This document shows, piece by piece, positions 1 to 6,069 of a DNA stretch of 7,509 bases. The notes beneath the pieces are model-generated. The model was not told the DNA's origin, did no database searches, and saw only the letters and a list, made by a program, of their open reading frames with translations. Each line of letters starts with the position of its first letter. The stretch's first letter is position 1. The DNA is taken from assembly GCA_030618925.1 (NCBI GenBank), contig JAUXCK010000128.1, forward strand, positions 1 to 7,509, in the 5' to 3' direction. A program made the position numbers and the translations under genes. Source of the DNA: Desulfobacteraceae bacterium (GTDB lineage Bacteria; Desulfobacterota; Desulfobacteria; Desulfobacterales; SURF-7).

Positions 1-1027
1 CCATGTCCCTGGCCTGGTCGATGAGCTCTACAGGCATGGGCCCGCCTCCGCTGTTGAACAGGCTTACCTTTTTGCCGAGCTCCATCTCTTCCGCTTTGGG
101 GTGGTTAATCACGGCATTGATCATGGTGGGTACGGCCGGAAAAAAAGAAATCTTTTTACAATTTCCCAATATCCCCATCATTTCATCAATGTCAAACGGG
201 CGGGGAATTAGAATCTGGGTGGCGCAATTGAAGATGGACCAGTTTAACACCACAATTGTGCCGTATACATGAAAAAAAGGCAGGGCTGCAAACACGGCCC
301 GCCTTTCAGGGGGGTCATTTCCGGTGACCGAAGCCCCCCAGAGAGATGCCTGCATGGTGGCCGCCACAAGATTTGCATGGGTCAGCACAGCCCCCTTTGG
401 AAGCCCTGTGGTGCCGCCGGTGAACTGAATCAGGGCAGGGTCCTCGGGAAGCACATGGACCCTCGGAATCTTTGTGTTGGAACAATTGTCCAGAAGCAGT
501 GAAAAATGGTGCCAGCCCTCTTCCAGTTCAAGTTGTTCCGGCGTACTCCGGGGCATTCCGTCAATAAAATCTTCAACCTTTGTCACAACAACCCGGGGGA
601 TCTCTTTCTCCTGGCACAAAGATCTGATGAACGGCAGAACCATATCAAATGTGATAAGGGTCGTTACACCGGTATTGTCCGTCAGGGCCTTGAGTTCTTC
701 CGCGGTGTACATGGGATTGAGGTTTACAACGATCCCGCCCAGGAAAAGAGCCGCATAATAGGAGATCACATACTGGGGGCAGTTGGGAAGATGAATGCCG
801 ATCCGATCGCCTTTTTGAACCCCCAGTTCTCCCAGGGCATTGGCCATCCGCAGTATTTGTGTCCGGAGCGTATAAAAGCTTGTCTCTGTTCCATAAAAAT
901 TCAGGGCAGCTTTGTCCGGAAAAGAACTGGTCGGTATCTGAAGCAAGTGGTGGGCCAGGATGCGGGGATAACGAATCGTGGTTGGCACATTGTAATCATA
1001 ATGCCGCTGCCAGGGTCTGCTTTCCAT
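1..1027 (-). CDS. AMP-forming long-chain acyl-CoA ligase, FadD-like (partial; C-terminus beyond left edge)
   Basis: This gene probably activates a fatty or other carboxylic acid to its acyl-CoA through an acyl-adenylate, in the cytoplasm or at the inner membrane face. Reading the minus strand from the ATG at 1027 gives 342 uninterrupted codons before the window edge. The ATP-binding P-loop is TGGTTGLPKG (residues 203-212). Its TGGTTG form resembles that of E. coli FadD rather than the commoner SGTTG. It is followed by LPFFHVYG (249-256) and an NSGGGPMP segment (325-332) of the adenylation core. The YGxTE-like motif, hinge and C-terminal domain with the catalytic lysine lie outside the window. 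The start is supported by AGGAGG (1034-1039) seven bases upstream. No signal peptide is seen. It lies 81 bp after the thiolase on the same strand, suggesting fatty-acid beta-oxidation. Substrate chain length cannot be told from the sequence. Confidence 0.93.
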   Translation of the reverse strand, partial: MESRPWQRHYDYNVPTTIRYPRILAHHLLQIPTSSFPDKAALNFYGTETSFYTLRTQILRMANALGELGVQKGDRIGIHLPNCPQYVISYYAALFLGGIVVNLNPMYTAEELKALTDNTGVTTLITFDMVLPFIRSLCQEKEIPRVVVTKVEDFIDGMPRSTPEQLELEEGWHHFSLLLDNCSNTKIPRVHVLPEDPALIQFTGGTTGLPKGAVLTHANLVAATMQASLWGASVTGNDPPERRAVFAALPFFHVYGTIVVLNWSIFNCATQILIPRPFDIDEMMGILGNCKKISFFPAVPTMINAVINHPKAEEMELGKKVSLFNSGGGPMPVELIDQARDM

Positions 1028-1033
1028 ATTTTT

Positions 1034-1039
1034 CCTCCT
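1034..1039 (-). promoter_or_regulatory. Ribosome binding site of the acyl-CoA ligase
   Basis: On the minus strand a full AGGAGG precedes the ATG at 1027 by seven bases, which fixes the start. It is unusual in directly touching the T-run of the upstream terminator-like hairpin, so any transcript that reads through carries the hairpin right next to its Shine-Dalgarno site. Confidence 0.85.
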
Positions 1040-1078
1040 AAAAAAATACCCGGCATCAGGAGTTTCCTGGCTGCCGGG
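1040..1078 (-). terminator. Intrinsic-terminator-like hairpin between the thiolase and the acyl-CoA ligase
   Basis: On the minus strand the arms are CCCGGCA (1072-1078) and TGCCGGG (1049-1055). They enclose a second paired block, CAGGA (1065-1069) with TCCTG (1057-1061), around a three-base loop, with a small 2x1 internal mismatch between the blocks. The stem is followed after two bases (TA) by seven Ts (1046 down to 1040). The T-run exists only in the minus direction, so the element is oriented to stop transcription leaving the thiolase gene. No promoter was recognised between it and the ligase start, so ligase expression may depend on read-through. Confidence 0.75.
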
Positions 1079-1108
1079 CAGGTCAAAAACAGTTTTCCAA
1101 ACAAATAC

Positions 1109-2296
1109 TTATGCGACCTTTTCAATCAATACGGCATTGGAATTTCCAAACCCACCGCAAAGGGTGGCCATGCCGTATCTGGCATCTGGAAAATCAGTCT
1201 TTAATATGTTCAAAAGGGTGACCATGATCCTTGCCCCGGATTGGCCCAGAGGATGCCCCAGCGCCATGGCGCCGCCCCATACATTGACCCTTTTAAACGG
1301 TGCATTGTCATTGTCAAGACCCAGCTCCCGGATACAGGCAAGTGACTGGCTGGCAAACGCCTCGTTGATCTCTATCGGACCGATGTCGTCTGCTGTGAGA
1401 CCGGTTTTTTCAAACAGTTTTTTAACCGAAAAAAGAGGCCCCATTCCCATGACGGTGGGGTCGTTTCCGGCCTGTACGCCAAAACTGTATTTATAACTGT
1501 AAGAGAGACCCAGCTCATCTGCCTTTTCCCGGCTCACCATCAAAAGGGCTGCGGCACCGGCTGTGAGAGGGGATGAGGTGGCTGCGGTCACCCTGCCGTC
1601 TTCCTTAAAGGGGGTTTTCATGGCTTTCATTTTTTCCGGATCAAGGATATCCCTGATCCACTGGTCCCTGTCCACCAGAAATTCCGTCCCATCTTCCTCT
1701 TTTCCCATGACCGGAATAATTTCATTTTTAAACTTCCCGTCATCCCTTGCCGCCTTGGCATTCATGTGGGAATGAATGGCAAAATTATTCATGTCCTCCA
1801 TGGAGACGTCGTATTGTTCAGCCACCTTCTCGGCGGTGTTGCCCATGGGAATTTCAAACGGGCTGTATCGTTCAAAAAACCGGGGGGGAAAATCAATATT
1901 GGCGCCCATACCGACCTTTTCCATATCCTCGGCCCCGGCAGCGATCACAATGTCGTTTTCGCCCGTCATAATCGATCTTGCCCCATCCATTGCGGCCGAC
2001 ATGCCGGACGGGCACTGATTTGAAACGCTCTGGGAAGGCACACTCTCGGGCAGCCCTGACGCCAGCCATGCCAGACGGGCAATATCATTCTGCATCCCGG
2101 ACAGGTTGGCAGCACCAACAATCAAAAGATCCACATCCTCTGGTTTTATTTTATTGTTTCTTTCGAACAATGCCGTATAAATTGTCGTCAACAATTCATC
2201 CGGCCGGGTTTCCCGGAGCCAGCCTTTTTCCGCATGTGCCCTTGCATTGGGCGTACGAATTCCGTCAATAAACACACATTCTTTTAATTCCGCCAT
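1109..2296 (-). CDS. Acetyl-CoA acetyltransferase / 3-ketoacyl-CoA thiolase
   Basis: This is a cytoplasmic thiolase-superfamily enzyme of 395 residues, the usual length for FadA/AtoB-type degradative or biosynthetic thiolases. It catalyses CoA-dependent cleavage of 3-ketoacyl-CoA or the reverse Claisen condensation. The nucleophile is Cys95 in VSNQCPSGMSA. The rest of the active site is Asn311 in EINEAFA, His348 in GGAMALGHPLG and Cys380 in TLCGGFGNSNA. The stretch DGRVTAATSSPLTAGAAALL (about 234-252) is the family's DGxVTAxNSS segment with Ala-Thr in place of the usual Gly-Asn. The contexts of both cysteines are somewhat divergent from classical FadA. The ATG at 2296 is preceded by AAGGAGG and fits the family N-terminus. 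A sigma70-like promoter and tandem repeats lie upstream, and an acyl-CoA ligase follows on the same strand. Whether it serves beta-oxidation, ketone metabolism or acetoacetyl-CoA synthesis cannot be decided here. Confidence 0.95.
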   Translation of the reverse strand: MAELKECVFIDGIRTPNARAHAEKGWLRETRPDELLTTIYTALFERNNKIKPEDVDLLIVGAANLSGMQNDIARLAWLASGLPESVPSQSVSNQCPSGMSAAMDGARSIMTGENDIVIAAGAEDMEKVGMGANIDFPPRFFERYSPFEIPMGNTAEKVAEQYDVSMEDMNNFAIHSHMNAKAARDDGKFKNEIIPVMGKEEDGTEFLVDRDQWIRDILDPEKMKAMKTPFKEDGRVTAATSSPLTAGAAALLMVSREKADELGLSYSYKYSFGVQAGNDPTVMGMGPLFSVKKLFEKTGLTADDIGPIEINEAFASQSLACIRELGLDNDNAPFKRVNVWGGAMALGHPLGQSGARIMVTLLNILKTDFPDARYGMATLCGGFGNSNAVLIEKVA

Positions 2297-2340
2297 TTTT
2301 TCCTCCTTATATAGATGATTGCTTGATTTGCAAACAGTCC

Positions 2341-2376
2341 TTCTTAAATAACTTCTTAAATAATTTCTTAAACACT
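2341..2376. repeat. Three tandem 12-bp repeats in the thiolase leader
   Basis: Three units start at 2341, 2353 and 2365. On the plus strand the first two share TTCTTAAATAA exactly and the third keeps TTCTTAAA before diverging. On the minus (thiolase) strand each unit ends in TTTAAGAA. They lie about 5 to 40 bases downstream of the start site predicted from the thiolase promoter, a typical operator position. The spacing is close to one helical turn. The binding protein, if any, is not identifiable. Confidence 0.7.
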
Positions 2377-2387
2377 AAAACATTGTA

Positions 2388-2415
2388 ATTTTAATGAATT
2401 ATTTAATCTTGTCAA
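2388..2415 (-). promoter_or_regulatory. Predicted sigma70-type promoter of the thiolase transcript
   Basis: On the minus strand a perfect TTGACA -35 hexamer (2410-2415) is followed after 16 bp by TAAAAT (2388-2393), five of six matches to the -10 consensus. The surroundings are very AT-rich. The predicted start near 2380 leaves a leader of about 85 bases before the thiolase ATG at 2296. This is a sequence prediction only. Confidence 0.6.
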
Positions 2416-2465
2416 GAAAAAACGCCTCTGCCGGCCCAATGTGCGTGGATATTGGGGAGCCTTTG

Positions 2466-4193
2466 TCAGCGTGCCGGTATCTCCACCTCTTTAACAATAA
2501 TCTGGGCTGTTTTTCTCCCCTTGTAATGATTCCAGCGCAAATGAAATATCATGCAATCGAATGCATCTGCTTCGAAATGTTCAGGAGAAACGTTAAACTG
2601 GATTGCATTAACCGCCTTTTCACTCAATTGGCCCACCCGCATGCGCTTGTGACATTTGTCTTTCCCTATTCTGGCAGAATAAAAAACCTTGACATCTCTG
2701 GCAAGAAAAAGCGGTTCGCGGTTACCTGCACCATATGGCTGCAGCCGTGTCATGTCGTCAATGAACCGATCTGTAATATGATGAAAATCGAGTTCAAAAT
2801 CGATGGAAAGGGTCTGGGGCAAACCATCCCCTGAAGAAAAATCCCTTACCGTTTTTTCAAAAATCTTCTGAAATTGATCGATTACACCGGTTTTAATGGA
2901 AAGTCCGGCGGCCATGGGGTGACCGCCAAATGCCTCAAGCGTATTTGAGCAGCGCTCAAGCCCCTGATACAGATCGAATCCGGGGATGCTCCTGGCAGAC
3001 CCTCTGCTCACACCGCTCTGTTTTGAAAAAAGCACCACGGGTTTGACATAGCGCTCGGTCATCCTGGATGCGATAATTCCCAGAAGACCGATGTGCCACC
3101 CCGGGTGGGCCAAGACAATAGACCTTTTCTGCAGAAACTCGGGATGGTCGTTTACATATCTGTCGATATCCGTCAGCATCTCTTTCTCAATCAGCTGCCG
3201 CGTAAAGTTTTTTTTGCACAGGTCCCCGGCGATTTGATCTGCAGCATCCTCATCACCGGCCGTTAACAGCGACACCCCCATGTCGGCATGGCTCAGCCTT
3301 CCGGCGGCATTCAACCGGGGGGCAAGCCTGAAGGCGATATCCTCTGAATCGATAAACGCCCTGTCAAGGCCGCTGGCCTTGACCAGTGCGTTAATACCAA
3401 CCCGGTTCCCGGCCCTCATCACGTCAAGTCCATGCGTGACAAAAATCCGGTTTTCATCCCAGAGGGGCACAACGTCGGCAATTGTCCCCAAAGCCACCAG
3501 ATCACAATACTGCCTCAAGTTGGGTTCCGGCCGATTTTTCCAGTGGTGGTCATCACGCAATTGTTTTCGAAGCGCCATCACCAGGTAAAAAGCCACGCCC
3601 ACACCCGCCAGATCTGCCAGCCCGGATGAACAGTCGGGGCGTTTGGGATTAATAACCGCCACGGCCCGGGGAAGGTCTCCGGAAATTGCATGGTGATCCG
3701 TAATAATCACGTCAATCCCCGCAGCCTTCGCCGATTCTATTGCATCATGACCGCTGGATCCGCAGTCCACCGTTATAATCAAATCGATGTCTCCGGGAAT
3801 CATCTTTTCGGTAATATGCCGTGACTGGAGGCTATACCCTTCACTTATACGATGGGGTATATAGGGGGTAACCGCAGCACCGGCATCTGTTAAGAATTGA
3901 TACAGAAGAACTGTGGCTGTTATCCCATCAACATCATAGTCGCCGAAAATTAATATTTTTTCCCCTACCTTGATGGCCCTGCAGATTCGATCGATTGCCG
4001 CCGCCATGTCTTTTAAACAAAATGGCGGCCGAATGGTGGTAAAGGTATTGGAAAAAAAGGCTGAAATCTCTTTGCCGGACGCGATGTGACGATTTGCCAG
4101 GAGGGTTGCGATGATGGGGCTGCATTTCAGGGACCGCCGGATCTCGTTCACAGTCCGGGCATCTGGTTCCAGAATTTTCCAGTTCTTTTCCAT
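2466..4193 (-). CDS. recJ: Single-stranded-DNA-specific 5'-3' exonuclease RecJ
   Basis: RecJ degrades single-stranded DNA 5' to 3' in the cytoplasm during RecFOR recombination, mismatch repair and base excision repair. The 575 residues match the usual RecJ length (about 560-580). The metal-binding DHH-domain motifs are present: DYDVDG (85-90), Asp143 in TVDCGSSGHD, and DHH (166-168). Next come LAPRLNAAGRL (290-300), GWH (365-367), the DHHA1 substrate-binding segment GSARSIPGFDL (398-408) with FGGHPMAAGL (422-431), and a C-terminal OB-fold region starting around PYGAGNREPLF (486-496). No catalytic residue appears lost. The ATG at 4193 is the first possible start, since an in-frame TAA lies four codons upstream. 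Its Shine-Dalgarno match is weak, suggesting modest translation. The gene diverges from the DUF4911-miaB operon. No convincing intrinsic terminator was found after its stop. Confidence 0.97.
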   Translation of the reverse strand: MEKNWKILEPDARTVNEIRRSLKCSPIIATLLANRHIASGKEISAFFSNTFTTIRPPFCLKDMAAAIDRICRAIKVGEKILIFGDYDVDGITATVLLYQFLTDAGAAVTPYIPHRISEGYSLQSRHITEKMIPGDIDLIITVDCGSSGHDAIESAKAAGIDVIITDHHAISGDLPRAVAVINPKRPDCSSGLADLAGVGVAFYLVMALRKQLRDDHHWKNRPEPNLRQYCDLVALGTIADVVPLWDENRIFVTHGLDVMRAGNRVGINALVKASGLDRAFIDSEDIAFRLAPRLNAAGRLSHADMGVSLLTAGDEDAADQIAGDLCKKNFTRQLIEKEMLTDIDRYVNDHPEFLQKRSIVLAHPGWHIGLLGIIASRMTERYVKPVVLFSKQSGVSRGSARSIPGFDLYQGLERCSNTLEAFGGHPMAAGLSIKTGVIDQFQKIFEKTVRDFSSGDGLPQTLSIDFELDFHHITDRFIDDMTRLQPYGAGNREPLFLARDVKVFYSARIGKDKCHKRMRVGQLSEKAVNAIQFNVSPEHFEADAFDCMIFHLRWNHYKGRKTAQIIVKEVEIPAR

Positions 4194-4234
4194 GGGACGG
4201 CATTATCCCATTTATGGATTTCGAACAACAACTA

Positions 4235-4262
4235 TTTTTACGCCCCTATAAACGGTTGACAA
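4235..4262 (-). promoter_or_regulatory. Predicted recJ promoter
   Basis: On the minus strand TTGTCA (4257-4262, five of six to consensus) is followed after 16 bp by TAAAAA (4235-4240, four of six). The start site would fall near 4228, giving a leader of about 35 bases before the recJ ATG. The -10 is weak, and the -35 overlaps that of the opposite promoter. Confidence 0.35.
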
Positions 4263-4285
4263 CTTATGATGAAAATCATTATTAT
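4256..4285 (+). promoter_or_regulatory. Predicted promoter of the DUF4911-miaB-BFN-PHP operon
   Basis: TTGACA (4256-4261) is a perfect -35 hexamer. After an 18-bp spacer comes TATTAT (4280-4285), five of six to the -10 consensus. The start site would be near 4292, giving a leader of about 130 bases before the DUF4911 start codon, long enough to hold regulatory structure. This is a prediction from consensus only. Confidence 0.5.
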
Positions 4286-4379
4286 GGGTAAAGCGCGGGT
4301 CACCCTCACCTTCTGCAGGCAGCCGTTTTTTGACGCCCGGCGCATTCCAATAATCTGCGGGCCTTTGGATTTAAATCGC

Positions 4380-4401
4380 ATTGGTGTGCAATGACACCAA
4401 T
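4380..4401 (+). promoter_or_regulatory. Leader hairpin upstream of the DUF4911 start
   Basis: ATTGGTGT (4380-4387) and ACACCAAT (4394-4401) form a perfect 8-bp stem with a six-base loop. The element ends 12 bases before the GGAG Shine-Dalgarno site. A competing 5-bp stem, CATTG (4379-4383) with CAATG (4389-4393), overlaps it. No T-run follows, so it is not an intrinsic terminator. A protein-binding palindrome or mRNA structure are both possible. Confidence 0.45.
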
Positions 4402-4421
4402 TAAATGATACATGGAGCCAG

Positions 4422-4637
4422 TTGAAAACAACCAAATTGTATTTTCGGATTGATCGCAGGGAAATTGCTTTTTTAAAATTCATTTTCGAGGCTTACGACG
4501 GTATCGCAACCATCACCACCATCGATCCGGCAGCCGGCCTTATCCTCCTGAGGATTGCCCCTGGATGCACCGATGAAGCCAAAGTGGTTTTAAATGCGCT
4601 TAAAAAAGACATCTTGATTGAAGTTTATGAAACCTAA
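4422..4637 (+). CDS. Small DUF4911-like protein (function unknown)
   Basis: This gene encodes a 71-residue soluble protein with no signal peptide, membrane segment or cysteine-rich metal site. The pattern YFRIDRREIAFLKFIFEAYDG, then TTIDPAAGLILLRIAPGC, resembles proteins I know as DUF4911, small genes seen next to miaB in Desulfobacterota. That assignment is from memory and no function is established. The frame has no ATG. The TTG at 4422 is chosen because GGAG (4414-4417) lies just upstream and the product begins like family members. An in-frame TGA at 4392 bars a much longer form, and a later TTG at 4437 lacks a Shine-Dalgarno site. Its last 11 bp overlap the miaB start, so translation of the two is probably coupled. 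This suggests, without proving, a role linked to MiaB or to RNA. Confidence 0.75.
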   Translation: MKTTKLYFRIDRREIAFLKFIFEAYDGIATITTIDPAAGLILLRIAPGCTDEAKVVLNALKKDILIEVYET

Positions 4638-6069
4638 ATATGTATATGTCAACACCCTCGGATGCCAGATGAATGTCTATGATTCCAGACAAATCGTATC
4701 TGAATTAACCGCCATTGGGTATGAAAAAACGCCATTTATCGAAAATGCTGATTTGATTGTTCTCAACACCTGCTCTGTTCGCGAAAAGGCCGAGCAAAAA
4801 GCCTTCAGTTTTTTAGGGCGTCTTGCCTCTCTGAAAAAAAAGAAGCCGGCGCTCATGGTCGGCGTGGGTGGCTGTGTTGCACAGCAGGAGGGCAAAAATA
4901 TTTTAAAGCGGATGCCTTTTGTTGATATTGTTTTTGGGACACACGCCATCGGCCGTCTCGCCCGGCAGGTTGAAAGGATTGAAAAAAAAAGATGCCGGAT
5001 TGTCGACATTGACGTTGCCACCGACAATGACCTGGATTCTATTCGGTTTCAGGAAATCAACACGTCGGATTTTGTGACCATTATGCAGGGGTGCGACAAT
5101 TTTTGTACCTATTGTGTGGTCCCCCATGTACGGGGCCGTGAAACCAGCCGCCTACCGGATCAAATTGTTGAAGAAATAGAGAATCTTACCGTCATAGGCC
5201 TGAGGGAGGTCACCCTTCTCGGCCAGAACGTCAACAGCTACGGACAAAAAGAAGCATTTTGTTCTTTCCCGGAGCTGCTGTCAAAGGTAAACGCCATTGA
5301 CAACCTCTGGCGAATCCGGTTTACCACCTCGCACCCAAAGGACCTGTCTCAGGCGTTAATCGATTCATTCAGACACCTTGACAAATTGTGTCATCATATT
5401 CATTTGCCCGTTCAATCCGGATCAAACCGGGTACTCAAAAAAATGAACCGGAACTACACACGGGAAATTTATCAGGAAAAAGTGGCAGCGCTGAGAGACG
5501 CCTGCCCTGATATCGCGATCACTTCTGATATGATCGTCGGGTTTCCAGGTGAGACACAATCAGACTTTCAAGATACGCTTGATTTAATCCGCGCCGTTGA
5601 GTTTGACGGGCTTTTTGCCTTCGCCTATTCAGACCGGCCGGGCGTACCCGCATCCAGATTCAGGGAGAAAATAAACACGGCTGAAAAAAAAGAACGGCTG
5701 CAAACCCTCCTGAACCTGCAGGAACAAATGACCAAAAAACAAAATCAGGCGCTTATCGGGGCGACTGAATTGGTCCTTGTTGAGGGCATCAGCAAAAAAC
5801 AGGAAAGTACAGACACATCAGATGGCGATGAACACCAGCAGTGGACAGGTCGCACGTCAACCAATAAAATAGTTAACTTCACCTGGCATCAATCCCCGCC
5901 ATTGGATGCCGAAGCATCCAATGGCGCAGCATCCCCTGCCCATATGGCGGTTGGGACATTATTGACCATTAAAATTGAAAAGGCTTTTTCGCATTCCCTC
6001 CTGGGGAAACCATTGGAGATACAGACATCGCCCTTTGGTAAAAAAGGAGAAAACTATTATGCTGCATGA
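4627..6069 (+). CDS. miaB: tRNA-2-methylthio-N6-dimethylallyladenosine synthase MiaB
   Basis: MiaB is a radical-SAM methylthiotransferase that converts i6A37 to ms2i6A37 in tRNAs reading UNN codons, improving decoding fidelity. The 480-residue product has the N-terminal MTTase domain with Cys13 (LGCQMN), Cys49 (NTCSVR) and Cys83 (GGCVAQ) for the auxiliary 4Fe-4S cluster. The radical-SAM motif is CDNFCTYC (Cys156, 160, 163) followed by VVPHVRGRETSR. A C-terminal TRAM tRNA-binding domain (about 377-465) contains GRTSTNKIVNF. GCQMN favours MiaB over RimO. The TRAM domain carries two extra loops, about 390-405 (Ser/Asp-rich) and 420-441; a perfect DNA palindrome encodes part of the second. The ATG at 4627 is preferred to a TTG at 4618 because MKPKYVYVNTLGCQMN starts as in the family. 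It overlaps the DUF4911 gene by 11 bp and the next gene by 11 bp, and has only a weak Shine-Dalgarno site. Confidence 0.97.
   Translation: MKPKYVYVNTLGCQMNVYDSRQIVSELTAIGYEKTPFIENADLIVLNTCSVREKAEQKAFSFLGRLASLKKKKPALMVGVGGCVAQQEGKNILKRMPFVDIVFGTHAIGRLARQVERIEKKRCRIVDIDVATDNDLDSIRFQEINTSDFVTIMQGCDNFCTYCVVPHVRGRETSRLPDQIVEEIENLTVIGLREVTLLGQNVNSYGQKEAFCSFPELLSKVNAIDNLWRIRFTTSHPKDLSQALIDSFRHLDKLCHHIHLPVQSGSNRVLKKMNRNYTREIYQEKVAALRDACPDIAITSDMIVGFPGETQSDFQDTLDLIRAVEFDGLFAFAYSDRPGVPASRFREKINTAEKKERLQTLLNLQEQMTKKQNQALIGATELVLVEGISKKQESTDTSDGDEHQQWTGRTSTNKIVNFTWHQSPPLDAEASNGAASPAHMAVGTLLTIKIEKAFSHSLLGKPLEIQTSPFGKKGENYYAA
5897..5926. repeat. Perfect 30-bp palindrome inside the miaB coding sequence
   Basis: The arms are CGCCATTGGATGC (5897-5909) and GCATCCAATGGCG (5914-5926), a perfect 13-bp stem closed by the four-base loop CGAA. 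It encodes part of PPLDAEASNGA in the second TRAM-domain loop and keeps the reading frame. No T-run follows on either strand, so it is not an intrinsic terminator. No second copy was noticed in the window. Confidence 0.9.
6044..6049 (+). promoter_or_regulatory. Ribosome binding site deciding the BFN-domain protein start
   Basis: AAGGAG lies nine bases upstream of the ATG at 6059, inside the last codons of miaB. It selects this ATG over an in-frame ATG at 5975, which would add 28 residues that look like out-of-frame miaB sequence. Confidence 0.8.

Larger units (their letters stand above)
4194..4421. other. Divergent intergenic region between recJ and the DUF4911-miaB operon
   Basis: This 228-bp region separates two divergently transcribed units. 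It holds back-to-back predicted promoters around 4235-4285 and an 8-bp stem hairpin near the DUF4911 start. Between about 4292 and 4379 I see no tRNA, known riboswitch or terminator. A 42-codon plus-strand frame (4266-4394) exists, but I do not call it a gene. Confidence 0.7.

Noticed and set aside
506..1204. A long plus-strand frame (232 codons) over the ligase start and thiolase end.
   Set aside because: It is antisense to two clearly recognised genes and to the terminator region, and has no domain or ribosome binding site. It is a coding-strand shadow.
2418..2465. Possible recJ terminator: CCCAAT/ATTGGG stem (6 bp) followed by a T6 run on the minus strand.
   Set aside because: The T-run is about 13 bases from the stem and the loop is 10 bases, so it does not fit an intrinsic terminator well.
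4294..4380. A possible tRNA or small structured RNA in the GC-richer part of the recJ/DUF4911 gap.
   Set aside because: No cloverleaf, T-loop (GTTCRA) or CCA end could be built, and the short GC stems found have loops too small or arms too short.
4266..4394. A 42-codon plus-strand frame beginning ATGATG, in the same frame as the DUF4911 gene and separated from it only by a TGA at 4392 (possible small protein or selenocysteine read-through).
   Set aside because: No Shine-Dalgarno site; the frame starts inside the predicted promoter, before the expected transcript start. The composition is not clearly protein-like, and no SECIS-like structure follows the TGA. The hairpin surrounds the TGA instead of lying after it.
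4238..4483. An 81-codon minus-strand frame across the recJ/DUF4911 gap.
   Set aside because: It overlaps the DUF4911 gene antisense and the divergent promoters, has no recognisable domain and no good ribosome binding site.
4834..4990. A8 and A9 runs in miaB (4834-4841 and 4982-4990) as possible transcriptional slippage or frameshift sites.
   Set aside because: The reading frame is intact through both runs and the alternative frames soon stop. Lysine-rich AAA codons explain the runs.
5975..6058. N-terminal extension of 28 residues for the BFN-domain protein from an upstream ATG.
   Set aside because: The added residues come from miaB sequence read in another frame, and the strong AAGGAG at 6044-6049 points to the ATG at 6059, which also matches the family N-terminus.
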